DNA of 64,000 bases from Marmoricola sp. Its GTDB lineage: Bacteria; Actinomycetota; Actinomycetes; Propionibacteriales; Nocardioidaceae. The DNA lies in the NCBI GenBank assembly GCA_025964775.1, contig JAOPYE010000037.1, positions 62,001 to 126,000 of the forward strand, read 5' to 3'. The notes under the pieces were generated by a model, which worked only from the letters and a program-made list of their open reading frames with translations, had not been told where the DNA came from and did no database searches. This document shows, one piece after another, positions 30,128 through 37,586 of this stretch (position 1 is the first letter of the stretch; the number at the start of each line of letters is the position of its first letter). A program made the position numbers and the translations under genes.

Positions 30128-30370
30128 TCAACTAGCGCTGCGGCGTTGGATTCGTACCCGTTGTCGGATCAGTTCGAGAGCGACGCCCAAGTTCAATCCT
30201 CCGGCGACGCCTGCGCCTACAAGCCACAGAGCATCACCGCGTCCGTCCCACTCGCTCCGGTACCTGGTTGCCATAAGCACGCCCAACGTTAGACAGACCA
30301 AAGCGCTAAACAGCACAGACCCGATTGACACCCAGGACAAGCGGGACGGAATCTGCTCTGAGACGTCCAT
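30128..30370 (-). CDS. Small two-segment membrane protein (hypothetical)
   Basis: 80 residues from the ATG at 30370. Two hydrophobic segments (about 13-33 and 45-65) and a basic C-terminus RQRVRIQRRSAS. Not recognised. Convergent with the gene ending at 30091; a repeat copy lies on each side. Confidence 0.5.
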   Translation of the reverse strand: MDVSEQIPSRLSWVSIGSVLFSALVCLTLGVLMATRYRSEWDGRGDALWLVGAGVAGGLNLGVALELIRQRVRIQRRSAS

Positions 30371-30405
30371 GCCCGAAAGGTACACGTCTCCGAGGCTGCG
30401 GCGGG

Positions 30406-30430
30406 GTCGCACAACCGTCCGGTTTCGGAG
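30406..30430. repeat. Palindromic boundary repeat, copy 4
   Basis: GTCGCACAACCGTCCGG then TTTCGGAG, close to consensus. Lies in the divergent gap between the gene starting at 30370 and the one starting at 30520. The preceding CGAGGCTGCGGCGGG resembles the flank of copy 6. Confidence 0.7.
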
Positions 30431-30519
30431 GCACCGATCAGCAGCACGAGCGAGCGTCGCGCCGCCGAATGCTTGGCCGCCGTGATGGCTCTCGTCCCGA
30501 GGAACGGCATGCTGACCCT

Positions 30520-31071
30520 GTGGACCTATTGGCAGCTGCTGCACTCACGTTTGAGAGGGTGGTCGTCGCCGTGCCCGCAGACGCGTGGGACAACGACACG
30601 CCCTGCGGCATTTCGGTGCGTGAGGTCATCGATCACGTGGTCGCAGGCAATCTCTTCGGTGCGATGTTGCTGACCGGAGTGCCGCTGGCAATTGCGCGGC
30701 CCGTACTTGAGGGAGATCACCTTGGTGCGGAGCCAGTTCAAGCCGTAGTGGCCTCCTGCGCGCGCCAGAACGCGGCGTTTGCAGCTACTGGCCCGGCGTT
30801 CCTGGTGCCTCACCCGAGCGGCGACCTCTCGGTCCAGACGTTCCTGCGCTTTCGAGTCGGCGACCTTGCTGTCCATGCTTGGGACGTGGCCCGTGGTGCT
30901 GGTCTCGACGAGACGCTTCCGCCGCCCTTGGTCAGCGGTCTGTGGGAAATGGTGGCGCCTCACCTCGACGACATGCGCGCGATGGGCACGTTCGGAGAAG
31001 GCGCGAGCCAAGACCTTCCTAGGGACACTCCACTTCAGGCACGGCTGCTCGATGCCTTCGGACGATCGTGA
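30520..31071 (+). CDS. TIGR03086/DinB-like metal-binding protein
   Basis: 183 residues from the GTG at 30520. Features of the mycothiol-dependent DinB/TIGR03086 family: helix PADAWDNDTPCG, the metal-ligand helix VREVIDHVVAGNLF, and FRVGDLAVHAWDVARG. Family members are putative mycothiol- or metal-dependent hydrolases or transferases. The start is uncertain, because GAGGAA lies rather far upstream and longer frames lack similarity. Single gene in the repeat-bounded region. Confidence 0.7.
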   Translation: MDLLAAAALTFERVVVAVPADAWDNDTPCGISVREVIDHVVAGNLFGAMLLTGVPLAIARPVLEGDHLGAEPVQAVVASCARQNAAFAATGPAFLVPHPSGDLSVQTFLRFRVGDLAVHAWDVARGAGLDETLPPPLVSGLWEMVAPHLDDMRAMGTFGEGASQDLPRDTPLQARLLDAFGRS

Positions 31072-31204
31072 CCGCGATGTGACCGCGGGCATCAGGGTGA
31101 CGGGCCATCAGGACGGATTGCGCACTCATCGGCTCGAAAGAGCGTCCGTATTCCTCGATTTCCGAACTCGACGATCGAGGTCGACCGCGTGTCAGGATCG
31201 ACCC

Positions 31205-31417
31205 ATGAGCCGGCTCAACGGATACCCGTTCTGGTACTACCTCGTTGGCGTCTTCATCGTCTCCGCAACTGTCGGCCTCGGCTCCGCCTTCGCCCGCTCA
31301 ACAGGAGTCGATGGCTGGCTCGGCACGCTCATCTGGTGTGTGTCACTCGTAGTCGGGTTCGGCATTGCACGCCGGGTCAACGCCCGCCTCTTCAAGGCCG
31401 CCGCCGACCCTGACTGA
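31205..31417 (+). CDS. Small two-segment membrane protein (hypothetical)
   Basis: 70 residues: MSRLNGYPFWYYLVGVFIVS opens the first membrane segment, and GTLIWCVSLVVGFGIARRV forms the second, with a short charged tail. Function unknown. A repeat copy begins 7 nt after its stop. Confidence 0.5.
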   Translation: MSRLNGYPFWYYLVGVFIVSATVGLGSAFARSTGVDGWLGTLIWCVSLVVGFGIARRVNARLFKAAADPD

Positions 31418-31423
31418 AAATCA

Positions 31424-31448
31424 GTCGCACAATCGTCCGGTTGTTGGG
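31424..31448. repeat. Palindromic boundary repeat, copy 5
   Basis: GTCGCACAATCGTCCGG then TTGTTGGG, near consensus, between convergent genes ending at 31417 and 31512. Confidence 0.7.
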
Positions 31449-31511
31449 TGCGCTCGCGTGTTCGGCGGAGTGAAGCGCTCCCGAGGTGTGTCGGCCGAGA
31501 TGGGGGGCCGG

Positions 31512-31991
31512 TCAGGTTCGTGCCGCGATGGCGAGTCGTTGGAGGCCGGCCGGCCAACCGGTGGGGCTGCCGACTGCCTGAGCCATGCCCTGCCAGCCCT
31601 CGCCATGACGCTCGAGGTGACGGTGGACGAGGTCGACCCGGGTCTGGGTTTCGGAAACAGGCGTGAACGTGACGTCGACCTCGGAGCACTTGGAGAGATC
31701 GGTCTCGACCTCCCACTGGAGGCTGATGTCCCATGTGAAGGTGAACCGGACGGGCGGTGCATAGGCGAGGACACGTCCCCAGGTGCAGGTGGAGCCGTCT
31801 TTGGCGATGTCGGTGATGGTGCCGCCGACGTGCGGCTCGACCCGCATCGCGACGGTGTCGGGCAGGAGGTGATGGGTGGGGTCCCACCAGGTCTCCATGC
31901 GCTGGGTGAAGGTCTCGAAGGTGTGGGCGGCCGGAGCGGCGACTTCGATGCTCACGGCGAGGCTGTCAGTTTGGTTGGTTGTCTCGGTCAT
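31512..31991 (-). CDS. SRPBCC (AHSA1-like) domain protein
   Basis: 159 residues, a START/AHSA1-type ligand-binding fold: SIEVAAPAAHTFETFTQRMETWWDP, WGRVLAYAPPVRFTFTW and a C-terminal helix GWQGMAQAVGSPTGW. Such proteins are often paired with an ArsR regulator, as here: its ATG lies 26 nt inside the end of the ArsR gene. Ligand unknown. Confidence 0.82.
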   Translation of the reverse strand: MTETTNQTDSLAVSIEVAAPAAHTFETFTQRMETWWDPTHHLLPDTVAMRVEPHVGGTITDIAKDGSTCTWGRVLAYAPPVRFTFTWDISLQWEVETDLSKCSEVDVTFTPVSETQTRVDLVHRHLERHGEGWQGMAQAVGSPTGWPAGLQRLAIAART

Positions 31992-32295
31992 GGAACGTCT
32001 CCTCAGCTGCGGTTTTGAAGTTGGCGAGTGAGCGGCGCCAGAAAAGGTCGAGGTAGTCGCGCAGCATCGCTACGCCCTCAGGGTTGATGCTGTACACGCG
32101 GCGGGTGCCACGGGCCGTGTCATTGACCAACCCGGCTTGCTTGAGCACCTTGAGGTGCTGAGAGACGGCCGGCCTGCTCACGGGGAGTTCTGCGGCGAGT
32201 TCCCCGACGGATGTGGGGTGCGCAGCGATCCGTTCGAACACCTTGCGCCGTGTCGGATCGGCGAGTGCCGCGAACCCCGTTTGGTAAGTGATCAC
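31966..32295 (-). CDS. ArsR-family regulator
   Basis: 109 residues. ALADPTRRKVFERIAAHPTSVGELAAELPVSRPAVSQHLKVLKQAGLV is a standard ArsR winged helix; no metal-site cysteines are present. GTG start. Overlaps the SRPBCC gene. A palindromic operator-like sequence lies just upstream. Confidence 0.9.
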   Translation of the reverse strand: MITYQTGFAALADPTRRKVFERIAAHPTSVGELAAELPVSRPAVSQHLKVLKQAGLVNDTARGTRRVYSINPEGVAMLRDYLDLFWRRSLANFKTAAEETFHDRDNQPN

Positions 32296-32300
32296 GAACG

Positions 32301-32316
32301 GTAAGTTACTGCTTAC
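32301..32316. promoter_or_regulatory. Probable ArsR operator
   Basis: GTAAG-TTACTG-CTTAC, perfect 5-bp arms, immediately upstream of the ArsR start at 32295, in an AT-rich patch. Confidence 0.6.
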
Positions 32317-32360
32317 TTAAACGTGGGTCAAGGCTTGCTTTGCTCCCGAGGCGGCGGGGC

Positions 32361-32385
32361 GTCGCGCAACCGTCCGCTTGTGTGA
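32361..32385. repeat. Palindromic boundary repeat, copy 6
   Basis: GTCGCGCAACCGTCCGC then TTGTGTGA. Its left flank CGAGGCGGCGGGGC resembles the flank of copy 4. Confidence 0.7.
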
Positions 32386-32416
32386 ATCGCGCTCTGCGCT
32401 TGGGCCGGCCTCCGAT

Positions 32417-32793
32417 TCAGTCGGCCGTGTAGCTGGTCCAGGTCTGGCCGTCCCAATAACGCGATCGCGCGATTTCGTACGGATCTGGGTACCAGTTCGC
32501 GGCGGCACGTCCCACCCGGGCGCTCGCGCCCTGGGCGTCGCATTCGATCGTGAAGCGACCGTCGGCGGGCGTCGTAAAGACATGGTCGAGTGTCTCGGTA
32601 TCGGACGAAGTCACGTTCATTCCGGGGTCACGGATCGCGATGGCGCGACCCTTGGAGTCAGTCGCCGTGCAAGACTCGCTGTATCCGCTGTTGTCGGGGT
32701 CGTTGAAGTAGATGCCCCAGGTGAGATCCCCGGGGGCGTGTACCTCGTACGCGCTGCAAGACGGGATGCGAGAAGGGCGCGCTGCTGGTCGTC
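32417..32793 (-). pseudogene. 5'-truncated DUF2510 protein gene
   Basis: The open frame runs from a stop at 32792-32794 to a stop at 32417 and has no usable start until an ATG at 32620. The upstream part still reads like protein (SCSAYEVHAPGDLTWGIYFND, then ESCTATDSKGRAIAIRDPG). The C-terminus carries a DUF2510 motif (NWYPDP...RYWDGQTWTSY). The N-terminal part, probably with a membrane segment, appears lost. If the ATG at 32620 is used, a 67-residue protein results. Confidence 0.5.
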
Positions 32794-33116
32794 ATGAACG
32801 GCATCGTCCTACAACGAAGGAGCGCTTGGGCGTCGTTGCAAGACACACGCATCTCGGCAGGGGATTGCGCATCCGGGTCTGTCAGATCGCGTGCTGTCCG
32901 AAACCGTCCCGCTCTGAACCGGACGATTGCGATGCAGCGTGGAGACTTGCCGACGAGTAGTCGGGGACGTGCGAATCAACATGGGTTTGCTGTCAGCATG
33001 GGCGCGTGGACAAGGAGCGTTTCCAGCGGGAGAAGGCTGTGGACGCCTGCGCTTGGGCCGTGGTTGTTCCTGGCAGAGTTGGGAGCGTGCGAGTGCAATG
33101 CCGGTCCTCGGTTGCA
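32794..33116. other. Gene-free stretch of 323 nt
   Basis: No supported gene. Contains two overlapping palindromic repeat copies in opposite orientation at 32896-32935. Confidence 0.55.
32896..32935. repeat. Palindromic boundary repeats, copies 7 and 8 (head to head)
   Basis: Copy 7 is GTCCGAAACCGTCCCGCTCTG; copy 8 is the reverse orientation GCTCTGAACCGGACGATTGC, sharing GCTCTG with copy 7. Confidence 0.55.
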
Positions 33117-33497
33117 CTAGGCGGTTTCCGTGATGGAGAAGTTGTTGCCGTCCGGGTCGCGGAAGGCGAACATGGCGGGGGTCCCGGGCCAGCGGAGAAT
33201 CTCGTCAGTCTCGACTCCGGCGGCTAACAGTGCCACGTGGGCACCTTCAGCGTCATCGGTGGTGAATCGGATGCCGATAGCTCCGCGCGTGACCTCGGGT
33301 GTAGCGGGTTCGAGCGTGACGATGGCGTTGTCCCCGCCGGGTGCGAGTTCGATCCAGCGACCGCCTTGGGGGGTCGGATGGTCGCGAAGCAGCGTGAATC
33401 CGAGTACGTCGGTGTAGAAGTCCAGGGCGGCAGTCTGGTCGTTGACCGGAATGCTGACTGTGCGGACACCGGTGATGTGAGTCGCTGTGGGCTTCAT
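33117..33497 (-). CDS. VOC-family (glyoxalase-like) protein
   Basis: 126 residues, two beta-alpha-beta-beta-beta units: VRTVSIPVNDQTAALDFYTDVLGF, then GIRFTTDDAEGAHVALLAAGVE, ending AFRDPDGNNFSITE with the metal-ligand Glu position. GAAGGAGCGCCC precedes the ATG. Members include glyoxalases and antibiotic-binding proteins; substrate unknown. Single gene in the accessory region. Confidence 0.88.
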   Translation of the reverse strand: MKPTATHITGVRTVSIPVNDQTAALDFYTDVLGFTLLRDHPTPQGGRWIELAPGGDNAIVTLEPATPEVTRGAIGIRFTTDDAEGAHVALLAAGVETDEILRWPGTPAMFAFRDPDGNNFSITETA

Positions 33498-33597
33498 CGG
33501 GCGCTCCTTCGGTGTGTGGGTGCGCGCATCCTGTCGATCCGGCTGAGCTTGCTGAGGATGGTTTGTAACCTCCGGGAGGTGGTCGCGCCAAGGGAGG

Positions 33598-34359
33598 TCA
33601 TGGCGTGCTTCGGTACATCCGCGAGCCGGGAGTGGTCAGTTCTTGTCCCGTCTCGAGCCAGGTCTTCAGACCGGAGAGAATCATCGGCCAGCCGCCGTAC
33701 AGATGCGGGTCGGCGTCCTCGCGCAGCTGGTCGTGGGTGACAGTGAGTCGACACGAGTCGCCGACCGGCTCGATCTCCCAGGTCACCCGGCTCGTTTCCT
33801 GCGCGGCAATGTCGTCGTCCCACGCCGCTCGGTAGGACTGCACCAGCCGGTGAGGCGGGTCAACCTCGAGGTTCTCGCCCTCGATCAGGGATCGGTCCGC
33901 CCCGGGGTGCCCCACCTGATAGCTGGACCCCGCAGCCCAGGTCGAATCGACCTGCGCGCCAAACTGGTAGCGCGCCCTGACCTGCCGATCGGTGATCGCC
34001 TGCCAGAGGCGCTCGGGAGTCGTGCGGATGTAGATTTCGAATACCTTCTCCATGGTGGCCTCCAGGTCACGTTTGAGGTCGGCGAGGCCGGCGGCCCACG
34101 CTTCGGTGTACTTGCTGACCCAACGGTCGTGGACCAGTCGGATTGGGATCGGGTTGAGGAAGTGCAATTTCTCTCGACCACGACGGCGGGTGGACACCAG
34201 GCCGGCATCCTCCAACAGGCGCAGGTGCTTGGCCACGGCCACTCGGGTCATGTCGAATTGGACTGCTAGCGCGTTGAGCGTCTGACCGTCGCGGCTGAAC
34301 AGCTCATCGAGCAGCTCGCGGCGCGTCTTGTCGGACAACGCTTTGAAGACCAGGTCCAC
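33598..34359 (-). CDS. ArsR regulator fused to SRPBCC domain
   Basis: 253 residues. Residues 1-90 are an ArsR winged helix (DLVFKALSDKTRRELLDELFSRDGQTLNALAVQFDMTRVAVAKHLRLLE); residues 100-253 are an SRPBCC/AHSA1 domain (EIYIRTTPERLWQAITD, VTWEIEPVGDSCRLTVTHDQL). The GTG at 34359 matches the normal family start; the ATG at 34380 lies inside the operator palindrome. Regulator and ligand domain, separate genes at 31.5-32.3 kb, are one chain here. Confidence 0.88.
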   Translation of the reverse strand: MDLVFKALSDKTRRELLDELFSRDGQTLNALAVQFDMTRVAVAKHLRLLEDAGLVSTRRRGREKLHFLNPIPIRLVHDRWVSKYTEAWAAGLADLKRDLEATMEKVFEIYIRTTPERLWQAITDRQVRARYQFGAQVDSTWAAGSSYQVGHPGADRSLIEGENLEVDPPHRLVQSYRAAWDDDIAAQETSRVTWEIEPVGDSCRLTVTHDQLREDADPHLYGGWPMILSGLKTWLETGQELTTPGSRMYRSTP

Positions 34360-34370
34360 GGCACCACAAT

Positions 34371-34390
34371 AGGAAACCATTTGGTTTCCT
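34371..34390. promoter_or_regulatory. Operator of the ArsR-SRPBCC gene
   Basis: AGGAAACCA-TT-TGGTTTCCT, perfect 9-bp arms, 11 nt upstream of the GTG start. Typical size and position for autoregulation by an ArsR dimer. Confidence 0.75.
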
Positions 34391-34521
34391 GTCAAGGTGG
34401 GGGTGCGCACGCTGGACCTCAGGCCGTACCCGAGCTAGTCATCGAGGCCGGCGACCCCGTGCCCCGGGACGAACGCACCGACTTGCAGAGGCCCGACCAG
34501 TCTGGAAGTCGAATCGGGTGC

Positions 34522-34544
34522 GTCACACAACCCGGTTGCGATCC
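34522..34544. repeat. Palindromic boundary repeat, copy 9
   Basis: GTCACACAACCCGGTTGCGATC, with a 3-nt shorter centre than consensus. Lies 58 nt upstream of the CYTH gene. Confidence 0.6.
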
Positions 34545-34602
34545 GACGGCTCGCGGCACCCGTACGCACTCCTCGGGCATTCGAAAGGCCTAACCTCGGT
34601 TC

Positions 34603-35067
34603 GTGTCCATCTCGCTCAAGTACGCGGTCGTCGAGCGCGAGCGCCGATACCGGTTGGCTCGGCTCCCCGAAGGCATCGGAGCCACACACGAGATCAACGA
34701 TCGCTATCTCGTCGGGACCCGTCTGCGGCTGCGTGAAGTGACACAGAATGACGGCAGTGTTGTCCGCAAGCTCGGGCACAAGGTTCGCCTCACGCCGGGC
34801 CCAGCGGAAGTCGCTTGCACCAACCTCTACCTCAGTGATGATGAGTGGGGACTTCTCATCTCGCTTCCCGCCAAGTTGCTACACAAGAGGCGCCACATTG
34901 TGGAGCGCGATGGCCTACTCGTCGCCGTCGATGAACACGACGATGGCACTCTCATTGCGGAGATTGACGACCGTGATGAGCCATCCAGCTTCATTCCTGA
35001 TTGGCTTGAAGTCGTGGAGGACGTCAGCAGCGACGAACGCTGGACCGGGAGTCAGCTCGCGCGCTAG
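34603..35067 (+). CDS. CYTH-domain protein (triphosphate tunnel fold)
   Basis: 154 residues. VVERERRYRLARL, DRYLVGTRLRLREVTQNDGSVVRKLGHKVRL, NLYLSDDEWGLLISLPAKLLHKRRHIVERDG and VDEHDDGTLIAEIDD follow the CYTH pattern of alternating acidic and basic residues in the tunnel. Members hydrolyse tripolyphosphate or make cAMP from ATP. GTG start. Standalone gene between two repeat copies. Confidence 0.8.
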   Translation: MSISLKYAVVERERRYRLARLPEGIGATHEINDRYLVGTRLRLREVTQNDGSVVRKLGHKVRLTPGPAEVACTNLYLSDDEWGLLISLPAKLLHKRRHIVERDGLLVAVDEHDDGTLIAEIDDRDEPSSFIPDWLEVVEDVSSDERWTGSQLAR

Positions 35068-35098
35068 AGATGCGCGTACAGCGCCACCTGCGAGCCCT

Positions 35099-35122
35099 GT
35101 CCAGAACCGTCCGCCTGTGGGC
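35099..35122. repeat. Palindromic boundary repeat, copy 10
   Basis: GTCCAGAACCGTCCGCC then TGTGGGC. Lies between the CYTH gene and the cold-shock-like gene, 20 nt before the latter's ATG. Confidence 0.6.
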
Positions 35123-35141
35123 GGCCGACTACCCTCGTGCG

Positions 35142-35393
35142 ATGGTCAGCGCGAAAGTTCGACAGTGGCATGAGGATCTCGGCTGGGGTGTTCTCGACAG
35201 TCTGGAGACCGATGGAGGCTGCTGGGTGCATTTCTCCGTCATCGAGTCGCCAGTTCTGTCGTCGATCGATGGCGTCACAGTGTCCGAGTACAAGCCGCTA
35301 GAAGTTGGCGAGACTGTCGAGCTGGAGTTCGAAGCCGTTGGCCAGGACGGTTACGACTACCGCGCAACAACTGTCCGTCGGGCCGTGAAGTAG
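35142..35393 (+). CDS. Cold-shock-domain-like small protein
   Basis: 83 residues from the ATG at 35142. KVRQWHEDLGWGVLDSLETDGGCWVHFSVIES, then GETVELEFEAVGQDGYDYRATTVRR, has the spacing of a cold-shock domain, but the RNP1 aromatics are poorly kept. Possible single-strand nucleic acid binder. Single gene bounded by repeat copies. Confidence 0.6.
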   Translation: MVSAKVRQWHEDLGWGVLDSLETDGGCWVHFSVIESPVLSSIDGVTVSEYKPLEVGETVELEFEAVGQDGYDYRATTVRRAVK

Positions 35394-35424
35394 GCGGAAG
35401 AACCTTCTTTAGATCCCCGGAGGT

Positions 35425-35447
35425 GTCTCAGAACCCGGTTGTGGGAC
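35425..35447. repeat. Palindromic boundary repeat, copy 11
   Basis: GTCTCAGAACCCGG then TTGTGGGAC, 31 nt after the cold-shock-like gene. Ends GTC and GAC are themselves complementary. Confidence 0.65.
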
Positions 35448-35512
35448 CTGAGTCATTTTCGCCGCCCTACAAGGCGAGCGAATACGGAACGCCGATCGAG
35501 AGGACTGCGCAC

Positions 35513-35563
35513 ATGAAGATTGCCTTTGGTGCACTCGTGCTCGCGGTGCTCGCCGCCGGGTAG
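35513..35563 (+). pseudogene. Orphan signal-peptide fragment
   Basis: ATG followed by AFGALVLAVLAAG-type hydrophobic codons (16 residues, MKIAFGALVLAVLAAG) and a TAG stop. It reads like the start of a secreted or lipoprotein gene whose body is missing. It could be a chance frame. Confidence 0.35.
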
Positions 35564-35900
35564 GACAATCGGAAAGACGGTATGTGTGCGCGAGCACGTG
35601 CACGCTCTCGCCGGGGCCCCGTGTAGCCGACGCGGGGCGCGTGTCACTGCGGGAAGATCACGGCACTGTGTGCAAATCGTCGCGATCCACTGACGGTCGC
35701 GATCGACAACATTGACAATTTGGTGATTGCGAGCGTAGAACGACAACTGTCCGGACTGGCGACTCGCTTCAGCGTCTCGACCCGTTGGATGGGTTGCTTG
35801 GTGCTCGTCCGTCGAACGCTGGAGCAGGCCCCGCGCTGGAGAGAATCTCGGGTGCTGCAGGTTCACCATCGTCTAAGTCTCGGGACCAAGGAGACACACG
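35564..35900. other. Gene-free stretch of 337 nt
   Basis: No supported gene. It holds a weak repeat copy at 35741-35763 and the promoter region of the secreted protein gene at 35901. Confidence 0.55.
35741..35763. repeat. Palindromic boundary repeat, copy 12
   Basis: CGACAACTGTCCGGACTGGCGAC, a diverged copy. Confidence 0.45.
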
Positions 35901-36452
35901 ATGAGAAAGTCATCGACCCGGCTGGCCAGTCTGGCCGCCATAGTTGTTGCATTCTGCGGACCGGCCGCCCTCGCGCCAACTGCGTTCGCATCGTCATCGA
36001 GCGGGGCAACCCACGTCCAGGGCCATTGTGACCCGAGCAGCAACGTCTGCGGTTCCAACCCCGTGCTCCAGGGTCCGCCACCGCCCTTCGTGAACATCCC
36101 CGCCAACTGCCCCGGATTCATCTCCACCGACACCTGGACCCTCGCGTTCACGGGCGGGCACTCCGTGTTCCACGACACCAACAACAGCAACGGTGACTGG
36201 GGCGGATTCACCGCCGACGGGCAAGCTACCTTGACCACGTCCGACAACACGGTGCAGTACGCCGGTCACCTCACCGAATGGGGAGGCGGAGGCAACAACT
36301 CCGCATCTCAGAACGAATTCGGGTTCACGCTCACCTATCACGGCAGCGGAATCGCCGGCAACATCTCGATCCACGTGACCGGGCACTCGACCACCAACAA
36401 CGGCGGAACTCAGACGAACAACTTCCAGACCGCCACAGTGACCTGCTCCTAG
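35901..36452 (+). CDS. Secreted hypothetical protein
   Basis: 183 residues with a clear signal peptide (MRKSSTRLASLAAIVVAFCG, cleavage near residue 30 after AFA). The mature part is rich in Gly, Asn, Ser and Thr, with beta-strand patterns (GQATLTTSDNTVQYAGHLTEW, ISIHVTGHSTTNN) and four cysteines that could pair. GGAGACAC precedes the ATG. No family recognised. Followed by a strong hairpin. Confidence 0.65.
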   Translation: MRKSSTRLASLAAIVVAFCGPAALAPTAFASSSSGATHVQGHCDPSSNVCGSNPVLQGPPPPFVNIPANCPGFISTDTWTLAFTGGHSVFHDTNNSNGDWGGFTADGQATLTTSDNTVQYAGHLTEWGGGGNNSASQNEFGFTLTYHGSGIAGNISIHVTGHSTTNNGGTQTNNFQTATVTCS

Positions 36453-36496
36453 CCAAGTTGAGGACCACGAGCAAACCTCAAGTCGATTCTTGAGCT

Positions 36497-36523
36497 CCGG
36501 GATCGGACCTGATCCGATCCCGG
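36497..36523 (+). terminator. Hairpin after the secreted protein gene
   Basis: CCGGGATCGGA-CCTGA-TCCGATCCCGG: perfect 11-bp stem with a 5-nt loop, 45 nt after the stop at 36452. Confidence 0.7.
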
Positions 36524-36720
36524 GGTCGGCCAGACACAGGCCCGCCCGGATAGTCCGCTATCACCTTGCGCGTGCGACGATCAGGTCCCGGAGCGCACTC
36601 TCCTCGGCAGATCCGATTGTCCGAAACCCGTTTGCCAACGCGACCAGCTCAACAGACATGACTCAGCCTGTTGTCCGGCAACTTCTAGTGCGCGCGATTT
36701 TGGAGGTGCACACTGGGTTC

Positions 36721-36969
36721 ATGGCCGAAATCCACGCCCTCCCCGCGAGCGGAGACGTGTTCGTGGACGCCCGGGATCAGGGTCGGGCGATGCGGCTCTC
36801 GTGGCATCGTGGCGGTCAACTTGCAGTGCTGTCGATCTGGCGTGCCGGCACCTGCGTAGCCAGCTTCCAGCTCGCGCGGAACGATGTGCCTGGGTTCGTT
36901 GAGTCCCTCGTTCGCGCTCTCTCCGATGATCAGCCGGAGTGGACTACCCACCCGAGCCAAGCGTCCTGA
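36721..36969 (+). CDS. Small hypothetical protein
   Basis: 82 residues: MAEIHALPASGDVFVDARDQ, then RAMRLSWHRGGQLAVLSIWRAGTCVASFQLARNDVPGFVESLVRAL. A short alpha/beta protein; similar small proteins are common in actinobacteria but have no known role. GGAGGTG lies upstream of the ATG; an in-frame ATG at 36658 is an alternative. Its stop lies inside an inverted copy of the boundary repeat. Confidence 0.6.
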   Translation: MAEIHALPASGDVFVDARDQGRAMRLSWHRGGQLAVLSIWRAGTCVASFQLARNDVPGFVESLVRALSDDQPEWTTHPSQAS

Positions 36970-36987
36970 ACTGGCCAATTGTGCGAC
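36963..36987. repeat. Palindromic boundary repeat, copy 13 (inverted)
   Basis: On the minus strand GTCGCACAATTGG then CCAGTTCAGGAC. It overlaps the last codons of the gene ending at 36969. A still weaker half-copy (GTCCGAAACCCGTTTGCC) is at 36619-36636. Confidence 0.55.
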
Positions 36988-37145
36988 GGTCTCACTTGTC
37001 AGGCGCGGTGAGGCTCCGCCGTCGAATCGTCTCGGCATATTGGCTGGCCGCCCCGAACTAACGCAGCATCAGCCTCAGGTTTTCGGGTGTGCGCCTGCTG
37101 CCCTGAGACCGTGAAGTAATACCTACGGCAACGGGGAGTCTAGGG

Positions 37146-37394
37146 CTAAGACTTCTTCTGGCCGCTGGTGAGCCAGGCGCCGCCGAGGGCTACCAGGGCA
37201 ACAAGGACGGCTGCGATCCCGTGCTTGATGTGATGCTTCGTGTCACCGGCCGCGTGGCCCGGGAAGAACGAGGGCAGGTCCGCCGCCGACGTCGTGAAGT
37301 AGACGACTGCGACCACACCAATCAAGACCGCTACGACGACCATGGTCACGGTCACCCACACGGGAGCATTGCGCGTCGATCCTGCTTCGCTCAC
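37146..37394 (-). CDS. Small two-segment membrane protein (hypothetical)
   Basis: 82 residues from the GTG at 37394, chosen because GAGGAG lies 6 nt upstream. Two membrane segments (about 13-34 and 57-76) flank a short outer loop, DLPSFFPGHAAGDTKHHIKHG, rich in His. Function unknown. Confidence 0.6.
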   Translation of the reverse strand: MSEAGSTRNAPVWVTVTMVVVAVLIGVVAVVYFTTSAADLPSFFPGHAAGDTKHHIKHGIAAVLVALVALGGAWLTSGQKKS

Positions 37395-37509
37395 GAACAA
37401 CTCCTCGTCTAGAAACTTGCGGCAGCCGAGCATAACCGACACCAACGGCAGTCCCCCGCCGCGACGACCTCAAACGTCGCAAAGAATGCACGCTCTCTGC
37501 TGATCCGAT

Positions 37510-37535
37510 CGCTCCGAACCGTCCTGTTGCGAGCG
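37510..37535. repeat. Palindromic boundary repeat, copy 14
   Basis: CGCTCCGAACCGTCC then TGTTGCGAGCG; the ends CGCTC and GAGCG are complementary, so the whole 26 bp can fold. Lies 51 nt before the MFS start. Confidence 0.6.
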
Positions 37536-37586
37536 CTCAGGATTTATCGGTCGAGTTGATCCTTGCGACGAGGTAGCGTCCGCGCA

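Noticed and set aside
33006-33227. Small plus-strand gene in the gap before the VOC gene
   Set aside because: It overlaps the end of the VOC gene antisense and shows no protein-like pattern.
35453-35869. 138-residue minus-strand gene
   Set aside because: No ribosome site and no recognisable pattern; it spans two repeat copies, so it is probably a chance frame.
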